A stretch of DNA of 6,347 nt from positions 1-6,347 of the forward strand of contig CAMZBE010000083.1 of assembly GCA_947304475.1 (NCBI GenBank), in the 5' to 3' direction. This stretch comes from an uncultured Clostridia bacterium (lineage in GTDB: Bacteria; Bacillota; Clostridia; Oscillospirales; CAG-272). Positions 1 to 5,826 of this stretch are shown one piece after another (the stretch's first letter is position 1; each line of letters starts with the position of its first letter). The notes beneath the pieces were generated by a model. The model saw nothing but the letters and a program-made list of their open reading frames with translations. It ran no database searches and had not been told where the DNA came from. The translations under genes were made by a program, and so were the position numbers.

Positions 1-109
1 CGTAGCGCAGAAGGCGTTCGGGCGTCTGCCCGGGATCGCGCGAGCAGGAAGAGAGTTGCGTGTGGATATGCAGATCGTGGTCGATCGGAAAGGGTTTGGT
101 CCGGTCCAT
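1..109 (-). CDS. PHP-domain phosphoesterase (N-terminal fragment)
   Basis: Only the first 36 codons lie in the window; the gene runs off the left edge. Reading from the ATG at 109-107, the product begins MDRTKPFPIDHDLHIHTQLS and continues with a serine/cysteine/arginine-containing loop. The D-L-H-I-H-T stretch at residues 12-17 is the first metal-binding motif (HxH) of the PHP superfamily, which includes histidinol-phosphatase-like enzymes and other metal-dependent phosphoesterases. The start is supported by a GGGAG ribosome binding site at 119-115, five bases before the ATG, and by a good promoter further upstream. There is no signal peptide, so a cytoplasmic enzyme is expected. With so little of the protein visible, the substrate cannot be called; a HisJ-like or general PHP hydrolase is possible. 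The superfamily call is fairly sure and the exact function is unknown. Confidence 0.75.
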   Translation of the reverse strand, partial: MDRTKPFPIDHDLHIHTQLSSCSRDPGQTPERLLRY

Positions 110-156
110 ATTTTCTCCCGCCTTTACAAGTACGGTTTCTACCGTCTTTTTCTATA

Positions 157-185
157 AGTATATCACATAAGAATCTCTTTTTCAA
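157..185 (-). promoter_or_regulatory. Sigma-A type promoter of the PHP gene
   Basis: On the minus strand the sequence reads TTGAAA (185-180), a 17-base spacer, then TATACT (162-157). Both hexamers are one base off consensus and the spacing is optimal. Transcription would start near 150, giving an untranslated leader of about 40 bases before the ATG at 109. A short hairpin (ACGGT-AGAA-ACCGT, 145-132) falls in that leader. This is a sequence-based prediction. Confidence 0.7.
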
Positions 186-204
186 TCGGCGGCGCGTTTT
201 TCGG

Positions 205-226
205 AGCCTGAAAACAGGCTTTTTTC
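205..226 (+). terminator. Intrinsic terminator upstream of the SLH gene
   Basis: A perfect 6-bp stem AGCCTG / CAGGCT (205-210 and 215-220) with an AAAA loop is followed directly by TTTTT and a further T-rich stretch. It points in the plus direction, yet no plus-strand gene ends here: to the left lies the start of a minus-strand gene. It could stop antisense transcription from the PHP side, be a leftover of an earlier arrangement, or act as an attenuator if the SLH gene's promoter lies upstream in the AT-rich stretch around 123-180. No convincing plus-strand promoter was found between 226 and 284. Confidence 0.6.
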
Positions 227-296
227 GTTTTCGGCGTATGTTTTTGCCCGACGTGGAAAAGAATAGAAGCAAATCAAACGCCGAAAGGATCCGAAC

Positions 297-1319
297 ATGA
301 AACCGAAAATCCGTCTTCTCTTATTTCTTACGTTTTGCCTGTTGCTCCTTGCCGCGATCCCGATCTGCGCCGCGGAACTCGGGAGCGGCGTCGCGTGCCT
401 TGCGAATGCCGAACCCATGATCAAGAGCGGGCTCGCCGGCGAACCGCTCTCCTTTTCGCCCGCCGATTTCCGGCAGGCGGTCGGGCTCTCCCGGATCGGG
501 GGGATCACCGTTACCGAACTGCCCGACAGTACGACCGGGACGCTGAAACTCGCGGGTTTTCGCGTAAAAGAGGGAGAGAGCATTCCCGAGGCGTCGCTCT
601 CTTCCCTGACGTTTACCGCCGCAACGCCGCTGGTGTCCGAAAGTTCGTTCCGGTTCAAAACCGAGAGAGGTTCGGGCGTCGAGATGACCTGCCGGATCCG
701 TCTGACCGACGGGGTGAACCGCGCGCCGAGCGTCTCGGGGATCCCCGAAGCACGCCTTTCGGTCGCGGCGCAGAGCGGAACGCGGACCTTCGGAACGCTG
801 CTTTCCGCCGAACCCGATGGCGACGGCGTCACCTATCTGCTCGTGACCTCCCCCGAGCACGGCTCGGTCATTCTCCGGGATCCCGAAACGGGCGAATACT
901 GCTACACCCCTCGTGAAGGATACACCGGAACCGACCGTTTTCGCTACGTCGTGCGGGACGAGTACGGGAACTATTCCGGGATCGCGACCGTCTCGGTTAC
1001 GGTGAAGGACCGGGCGACCGAAACGGTCTTCGACGATATGGTAGGTTCCCCCCGTGAGGGCGACGCGCTGATCGCGGTCGCGGCGGGTATCATGCAGGGG
1101 CGGATCGCCGGCGACAGCCGGCTGTTCGATCCCGAAAACGCCGTTGCCAAAGGCGAGTTCGTCGTGATGGCGATGAAGGCGGCGGGGATCGCGCCGCGCG
1201 CGGGGCTTGACCACACCTTCTTCGACAACGACGCCGAGATCCCCGACACGATCCGGGGTACCTCGCCACGGCGCAGAAACGCGGGATTATCGTCGGCGTC
1301 TTTGACGAAGACGGATTGA
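297..1319 (+). CDS. Secreted Ig-like/SLH-domain surface protein, frameshifted in SLH repeat 2
   Basis: As it stands this frame gives 340 residues. Residues 1-25 are a Sec signal peptide (KPKIR charged start, leucine-rich core, likely cut around the ICA-A or CAA-E site). Residues about 50-140 form a beta-rich domain, and residues 144-240 form a cadherin/VCBS-like Ig domain; its marks are the AEPDGDGVTYLL strand, a Y-C-Y-T-P-x-x-G-Y-T-G turn and VRDEYGNYS. An SLH repeat starts at F245-D246-D247. A second SLH repeat starts near residue 304 (FFDNDAEIPDTIRG) and is then lost: after residue 321 the frame yields an arginine/serine-rich tail unlike SLH and stops at 1317-1319. The expected continuation is in the -1 frame (see 1259-1585). 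An AAAGGAT ribosome binding site at 284-290 sits seven bases before the ATG. SLH repeats normally bind pyruvylated secondary cell-wall polymers, so the intact protein would be a wall-anchored surface protein. No catalytic domain is visible. The class is secure; the role is unknown. Confidence 0.85.
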   Translation: MKPKIRLLLFLTFCLLLLAAIPICAAELGSGVACLANAEPMIKSGLAGEPLSFSPADFRQAVGLSRIGGITVTELPDSTTGTLKLAGFRVKEGESIPEASLSSLTFTAATPLVSESSFRFKTERGSGVEMTCRIRLTDGVNRAPSVSGIPEARLSVAAQSGTRTFGTLLSAEPDGDGVTYLLVTSPEHGSVILRDPETGEYCYTPREGYTGTDRFRYVVRDEYGNYSGIATVSVTVKDRATETVFDDMVGSPREGDALIAVAAGIMQGRIAGDSRLFDPENAVAKGEFVVMAMKAAGIAPRAGLDHTFFDNDAEIPDTIRGTSPRRRNAGLSSASLTKTD

Positions 1320-1585
1320 CCTTCGATTTCGACGCGCCGATCACGGCGGCGGAGGCGGCGGCAGTGGTCCACCGGACGCTCCCGAGCGACGGGACAGCGG
1401 TTCCGGTCGGGGAAACCTTCCCCTTCGTTCCCGTATTCGCGCGAGCCGCCGTCGCTTCACTCGACGCACGCGGGCTGCTCTGCGGGCTCGATCGGGCATC
1501 GCTCGACGGAAAAACAAATCTTACCCGCGAGGGAGCCGCGTCGTTGATCGCCGGTGTGATCTCGCAAAGAAAAGCAGAGCAATAA
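1259..1585 (+). pseudogene. Out-of-frame 3' part of the SLH-domain protein
   Basis: This frame reads YLATAQKRGIIVGVFDEDG, then a stretch ending in PITAAEAAAVVHRTL. That is the second half of SLH repeat 2: the alanine-rich helix, the RGII-x-G turn, the acidic loop and the T-x-A-E-A helix. It continues with a third, weaker SLH repeat (A-S-L-D-A-R-G-L-L-C-G, then LTREGAASLIAGVI) and ends at the TAA at 1583-1585. Adding one G to the run at 1255-1258 joins it to the upstream frame as IRG-YLATAQ and restores a protein of 429 residues with three SLH repeats, the usual anchor number. A separate start at the TTG at 1316 would cut through the repeat and has no good ribosome binding site, so it is unlikely to be an independent gene. 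Either the gene is a recent pseudogene or a base was lost in assembly. Confidence 0.8.
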
Positions 1586-1625
1586 TTGCAAAGTGCTTGG
1601 GCAATCCGAACAATGTAGCAGAACG

Positions 1626-1664
1626 CGCCCACGGGCAAAAATCAGCCCGTGGGCGTTTCTCTTT
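1626..1664 (+). terminator. Intrinsic terminator after the SLH gene
   Basis: An 11-bp perfect GC-rich stem (CGCCCACGGGC at 1626-1636, matching 1645-1655) with an 8-base loop AAAAATCA is followed by TTTCTCTTT. It lies 40 bases after the TAA of the SLH gene and closes that transcript, so the lyase gene downstream needs its own promoter. Confidence 0.85.
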
Positions 1665-1700
1665 GCCGCCCGTGGTAAATTTGTTGAAAATATACCGCGC

Positions 1701-1731
1701 AATTCGTAAATTGTACTATTTTTTACGAATT
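1701..1731. repeat. Inverted repeat, possible operator, upstream of the lyase promoter
   Basis: The arms AATTCGTAAA (1701-1710) and TTTACGAATT (1722-1731) are perfect 10-bp inverted copies separated by 11 bases. There is no GC-rich stem and no proper U-tract, so a protein-binding dyad is more likely than a terminator. It ends 11 bases before the tandem 21-bp repeats. The cognate regulator cannot be named from this window. Confidence 0.5.
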
Positions 1732-1741
1732 TAATTGGTTT

Positions 1742-1783
1742 TTTGCATAAAAAGAAATGCGATTTGCATAAAACGATATGCTC
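1742..1783 (+). promoter_or_regulatory. Tandem 21-bp repeat, probable activator site (AraC-type guess)
   Basis: Two adjoining 21-base units (1742-1762 and 1763-1783) agree at 17 of 21 positions. Both begin TTTGCATAAAA, then share GA and ATGC at equal places, giving GCAT-N8-ATGC in each. A 21-bp period places both copies on the same DNA face, two helical turns apart. The second unit reaches the place where a -35 box would be. AraC/XylS-family activators are known to bind such direct repeats with 21-bp spacing next to the -35. That family assignment is inference, because no regulator gene is in the window. A dimeric regulator binding each GCAT/ATGC dyad is the alternative. Confidence 0.6.
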
Positions 1784-1798
1784 TAAAAACGCTTATCG

Positions 1799-1807
1799 TG
1801 CTATAAT
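1799..1807 (+). promoter_or_regulatory. Extended -10 promoter of the lyase gene
   Basis: TGC-TATAAT gives a perfect -10 hexamer (1802-1807) with the TGn extension (1799-1801). At the proper distance upstream (1779-1784) the bases are TGCTCT, which is not a recognisable -35. The start of transcription would be near 1814, leaving a leader of about 65 bases before the ATG at 1879. A weak TCCCC/GGGGA pairing is possible in that leader. The missing -35 and the abutting tandem repeat together suggest activator-dependent transcription. Confidence 0.7.
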
Positions 1808-1878
1808 GAATTACGGAGCCTCCCCTTTTGCGGTTTTGGGGACGCCCGTACAACAAACTGAAAGAAAGGATACAGACT

Positions 1879-4800
1879 ATGCGAAAATTATCTATTAAAC
1901 GCAAGTACCTACCCCTGTTTCTCGGTTTGCTTCTTCTGGGACTTTTGATCGGGATCATGATCCCGTTCGCGAGTTCCGCCGCACCCGCAGGAGACAAGAT
2001 CAGCAATCTTTATCTCCTTGATCCCTACGCCAACGAAGCGGTCACGGACAATAAGGGGAATCTCCGGTTCGCGTTCTCGGTCAATTCGACGGGTTACGCG
2101 GAATACGGGATCGTCTATTCCAACACCGTCCAGTCCCCGGTCGTAGGCGAGGACGACTGCCAGATCAACAACTACAAGATCAACGGGTTCCAGAACAGTA
2201 TGGACGCCGATCATCCTGCCATTTCGGGCAGAAAATGGGTGCTGTTCAAGATCGGGAACATCTGGCACACGCAACACGACGTTCCCTACTACGTCCGCGC
2301 GTACGTCAAGAGTTCCTCCGGGAAGTACTATTACAGCAGAGACGTGATCTGCACGACGGTATGCCGGATGTTCGGGCACGCGCACACCGTACCGAACCCC
2401 GTTTCGACGACGAGCGCCGTCTCGCTTACCCAGCCGGGGACGAGAGTCGGTCACTGCAGCGTCTGCAACCGTGACAACAAGACCGAATACGTAAGTCCCT
2501 CGGTCACGACCGAGACCTTTACGAGCAGTTCGAGCGGAACCTACGTAAAGAAGACCAACATTTACACTACGCTGCTCGAGAACGGCGCGAAACACTTCTA
2601 TCCGGACGCGTCGAACGATAACAAGGGCAACGACCTTCTGATCGAATTTTCCTTCCTTTGGAACAAGTCGCTCGCCGACCTGAGCAGAGCGTATATGGGC
2701 ATCGGCCGCATCGCCAACAGCGGCGGCGGAGACGGCGCCAGTGCGTTCTATCTCAACTTTGCAAACAACGTAAACGATATGTGGGTTCCCTACGCCGGCG
2801 GTTTCGAGGGCGGTACCTATTCCATCGTCGACTACGGTAAAGAAGGACTTTACCTGCAGAACCCCACCCGGGATCAATGCGCCTTTATCGGCGAGTACGG
2901 CTGGCACCGGATCGGCGTCCGGATCCACGAGGACGCGTGGAGTAAAAAAATCACCAACAACGGCACCGATACTTACGTCGTCAAATACCGGATGACCACC
3001 ATGCTCTACCTCGACGGGCAACCGATCGCACAACTTGCCAAAGAATACGACGCGTCGGAAGCCGACAGCAATATGCTCTTCACCGCTACGGTATCGAGCG
3101 ATGGCAATACGCTACACTATACCGACATTCCGAACGGACGGTACATCTACGGGTTGCGTCTCGAAAACCGGAAAGCACAGAGCGGGAAGACCGTCGAGTT
3201 TTCCTATACGGATTACTCGGTCACGTGCGGCCGTGAATTCCAGAAAAAAGTGGAATTCAATTATCCGCTCTACAACCTCAACGCGAACTATCCCGCCGGC
3301 GTGTATTACAAACCGATCACGCACGAAACCATGCCTTCGGGAGACTTCAAACTTCCCGCCGTCGATCCGACGGAGCACACGATGTATCTGCCCGAATACG
3401 GGCAGCATCCGCGACTTCTGTTCACCAACGCTGATCTCCCCGCGATCAAGACGACCTTTAACGCCGACACCACGGGACGGAAGCAGCACATTCTGGACCT
3501 TGCCGCTCTCTACGCAACGGAAAACGATACGTTTACGCTCCCGAGTAACGGCACCGTTACGTGGGACGGTCATACGTATCAAAAACAGGATCCTGAAGTG
3601 ATCAAATACGTTTTGAGCATCATTGAAGCGAAAGCGTTTCTATACCAGGTTCAGGGAAACGAACAGTACGCTCTTCAGGCGATCCGGTTGATTAAACAGT
3701 TCTTAAACGACGTCGAGGATATCGACGACGGAAACAAGTGCCGGGTTTTCGGTGAAGGAATGTTCGTCACGGCGTTGGTCTACGACTGGTGCTACGACCT
3801 GCTCAGCCCGAGCGACAAGGCTACGCTGATCAAAGGCGTGCAGGATAACCTCTGCAAACCTCTGAAAAACCAGCCGGACCAGGGCTGGAAACCAAAACAG
3901 TACCGAATGGAAGTCGGGTTCCCGCCTTCCGGGGACGGCTTGAACGAAGGCGCCATCAGCGACCACGGCTGCGAACGGCAGATCCTGCGCGATTATCTTT
4001 CCTTTGCGATCGCAATCTTCGATCAGGACCGTTCCTGGTACGATTACGTCGCAGGACGGCTCTATCAGGAGTACGTTCCCGTCCGCAACTATCTCTACGA
4101 GTCGGGTTACGCGCCCCAGGGGATCTCGTGCTACCTGGATATGCGCTTCGGCTCCGATATCTGGAGCGCGTGGCTGCTCAAAACCGCAACCGGTGTTCTT
4201 CCCTATGACGAAACGAATATGCAGAAGGTCATGCATTCCACGTACGCCCACGCAACAGACGTCGTTTACACGGGTGACGACGTCGGTACCACGATCTTTT
4301 CTATGGGCGACGATTCCACCCACGACGAATGGCAGCACAGTTCCGGACTCGCGCGGCTGAACGCAATGGCGCTGTCCGGCATGATCTCGGGCTATCTCTT
4401 CGAGGATCCTACCCCCATGAGATGGGCGAGTTACTCGAATTATCAGGACATTCACGCGCCGTACTATATGATCCTGCGTTCGACCAACGTCAATCAGGAC
4501 GCGTCCCGCCGTTTCGAAGGGTTGTCCCTGATCACCTATAACGGCGGCTACCTCGGTCAGATCATCGCGCACGACAAGTGGAACGACGAGGCCTCTGCCT
4601 CGGTCTTTATGAAGATCGGCTGCCGCACGACGTCGGGGCACGATCACGCAGACTCCGGTTCCTTCCAGATCTTCTATAAGGGACTCCTTGCAGGCGACGC
4701 AGGGGTATACGACAGTTACAATTCGGTTCACTGGGAAGGGTATCATCAAGCGACCATCGCGCACAACTCGATCGTCCTGATGCGCGGCTCGGATACTACC

Positions 4801-5715
4801 TATACCGTTCTTCAGCAGAAGCAACCGGGCGAAACCAGAAACTTCAACAACGGTTCCGGCAGTTGGCTGCAAAGCGATTACTACAAGACCGGTGAAGTCA
4901 CGGGGCACGCGTCGGGCTACAAAGAAGGCAAGCCGGCGTACGCCTATATCGCCGGAGATATCTCCTACGCCTACGATTCAAACGATCTCACGCGGTGCGA
5001 CCGAAGGATGCTGGCGGTCTTCGATACCGACACGGAAGACGTGCCGTTGTTCTTCTTCGTTTTCGACTACGTCGTATCGAAAAACGCATCCGATAAGAAG
5101 GCGTTCTTAATCCACACGCTGGCGGAACCGACCATCTACGATTCGACCAACTCCGCAATCCTCAAAGGCGGAAGCGGAAAACTGGTCGTTCAGCCGATCC
5201 TCTGCGGAAGCGGCAGCGCGACCATAACGAAAGTCCAGTGCAACGCAGCGAACGATTACAACGTCGGCGGAACCACGTACGCGACCACACCCGGGGCGAA
5301 TACGGACGGTTACTGGGGCTGGCTCCAGATCTCGCCGGACACGAACGAGAAGTATACCCCGATGCTGACCGTCATGTTCGCCACAAGCAGAAACAACTCG
5401 AAGTCGGCGGCGACGCATCCGGCGCACCATTTCTCGAATTCCAAGATCCAGGGCGCCGCGATCGAAAATACGGTAGCGGTGTTCGTCACGCAGGAAGATC
5501 CGATCGCAGAATCGGCCGGCTTCTACACGACCGGCGTGCCTTCTGGGCAAAAGAATTACTACGTCTCGAACGTTGCGGCGGGTAGATGGGACGTTCACTC
5601 GAGCGCCGGAACGCAACACGTAACGGTGACTGAAGAAGAGCATTTCATGACCTTCTCCGCCCCGACCGGGACCATCGTTCTGGAGTACGTCGGGCCGAAC
5701 GTCGGGCAAAACTGA
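1879..5715 (+). CDS. Secreted modular heparinase II/III-family polysaccharide lyase
   Basis: The ATG at 1879 is preferred over an in-frame TTG at 1828 because AAAGGA (1865-1870) lies eight bases before it and a proper signal peptide follows (basic RKLSIKRK, leucine-rich core, cut near SSAA at 32-35). The product has 1278 residues. Residues 40-157 look like an FN3/Ig-type beta domain. Residues 158-200 hold a Cys/His cluster (C158, C162, H167, H169, C193, C196). Residues about 210-465 resemble a LamG/concanavalin-like beta-sandwich. The lyase module starts at HPRLLF (510-515): an alpha/alpha toroid to about 870, then the heparinase II/III beta-sandwich. Candidate catalytic residues are H696, E699, Y752 and H921, with zinc ligands H923, D940 and H962. 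From memory of Pedobacter heparinus heparinase II (His202, Glu205, Tyr257, His406; zinc His408, Asp425, His464), the spacings match closely except for the last. The module is about as long as that whole enzyme. Beta-elimination of a uronate-containing polysaccharide is expected outside the cell; heparan sulfate is only one possible substrate. No SLH repeat, LPXTG motif or lipobox is visible. Confidence 0.85.
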   Translation: MRKLSIKRKYLPLFLGLLLLGLLIGIMIPFASSAAPAGDKISNLYLLDPYANEAVTDNKGNLRFAFSVNSTGYAEYGIVYSNTVQSPVVGEDDCQINNYKINGFQNSMDADHPAISGRKWVLFKIGNIWHTQHDVPYYVRAYVKSSSGKYYYSRDVICTTVCRMFGHAHTVPNPVSTTSAVSLTQPGTRVGHCSVCNRDNKTEYVSPSVTTETFTSSSSGTYVKKTNIYTTLLENGAKHFYPDASNDNKGNDLLIEFSFLWNKSLADLSRAYMGIGRIANSGGGDGASAFYLNFANNVNDMWVPYAGGFEGGTYSIVDYGKEGLYLQNPTRDQCAFIGEYGWHRIGVRIHEDAWSKKITNNGTDTYVVKYRMTTMLYLDGQPIAQLAKEYDASEADSNMLFTATVSSDGNTLHYTDIPNGRYIYGLRLENRKAQSGKTVEFSYTDYSVTCGREFQKKVEFNYPLYNLNANYPAGVYYKPITHETMPSGDFKLPAVDPTEHTMYLPEYGQHPRLLFTNADLPAIKTTFNADTTGRKQHILDLAALYATENDTFTLPSNGTVTWDGHTYQKQDPEVIKYVLSIIEAKAFLYQVQGNEQYALQAIRLIKQFLNDVEDIDDGNKCRVFGEGMFVTALVYDWCYDLLSPSDKATLIKGVQDNLCKPLKNQPDQGWKPKQYRMEVGFPPSGDGLNEGAISDHGCERQILRDYLSFAIAIFDQDRSWYDYVAGRLYQEYVPVRNYLYESGYAPQGISCYLDMRFGSDIWSAWLLKTATGVLPYDETNMQKVMHSTYAHATDVVYTGDDVGTTIFSMGDDSTHDEWQHSSGLARLNAMALSGMISGYLFEDPTPMRWASYSNYQDIHAPYYMILRSTNVNQDASRRFEGLSLITYNGGYLGQIIAHDKWNDEASASVFMKIGCRTTSGHDHADSGSFQIFYKGLLAGDAGVYDSYNSVHWEGYHQATIAHNSIVLMRGSDTTYTVLQQKQPGETRNFNNGSGSWLQSDYYKTGEVTGHASGYKEGKPAYAYIAGDISYAYDSNDLTRCDRRMLAVFDTDTEDVPLFFFVFDYVVSKNASDKKAFLIHTLAEPTIYDSTNSAILKGGSGKLVVQPILCGSGSATITKVQCNAANDYNVGGTTYATTPGANTDGYWGWLQISPDTNEKYTPMLTVMFATSRNNSKSAATHPAHHFSNSKIQGAAIENTVAVFVTQEDPIAESAGFYTTGVPSGQKNYYVSNVAAGRWDVHSSAGTQHVTVTEEEHFMTFSAPTGTIVLEYVGPNVGQN

Positions 5716-5747
5716 AACGGGTTTCTGAAACGCGAAACAAACCAAAG

Positions 5748-5780
5748 AACTCCCCGGCGGGTATCCGCCGGGGAGTTTTC
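5748..5780 (+). terminator. Strong hairpin terminator between convergent genes
   Basis: A perfect 13-bp stem (5748-5760 with 5765-5777) and a GTAT loop begin 33 bases after the lyase stop; the end of the stem plus the following bases give TTTT. On the minus strand the stem is followed by CTTTGGTTTGTTT, which is moderately U-rich, and the DagK-type gene ends at 5827. One hairpin therefore probably ends transcription from both sides. Confidence 0.85.
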
Positions 5781-5826
5781 ATTCTCTTTCGTTCGTTTGC
5801 CGGTTTTACAAGACCGACGGCGGCAA

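Noticed and set aside
352..372. Lipobox in the SLH protein signal peptide
   Set aside because: The residues before the cysteine are I-P-I, which does not match the [LVI][ASTVI][GAS]C pattern; an ordinary Sec signal is more likely.
1254..1262. Programmed -1 ribosomal frameshift at CGG-GGT
   Set aside because: The sequence does not fit X XXY YYZ and no clear stimulatory structure was seen; one lost base is simpler.
182..1372. Long open frames on the minus strand opposite the SLH gene (182-832, 321-1214, 971-1372)
   Set aside because: Low-complexity Arg/Pro/Ser-rich translations without recognisable domains or ribosome binding sites; they mirror the GC-rich coding frame opposite.
1316..1585. 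Independent 89-residue gene starting at the TTG at 1316
   Set aside because: It begins inside an SLH repeat whose first half is in the other frame; it is the tail of the broken SLH gene.
1828..1878. TTG at 1828 as the start of the lyase
   Set aside because: It would add 17 residues ahead of the signal peptide, lies about 14 bases after the predicted transcription start, and has no good ribosome binding site; the ATG at 1879 has both a site and a normal signal peptide.
1909..4908. Long minus-strand frames opposite the lyase (1909-3033 and 3703-4908)
   Set aside because: Val/Arg-rich products with no family features, lying opposite clear lyase coding sequence whose motifs and spacing fit a known fold.
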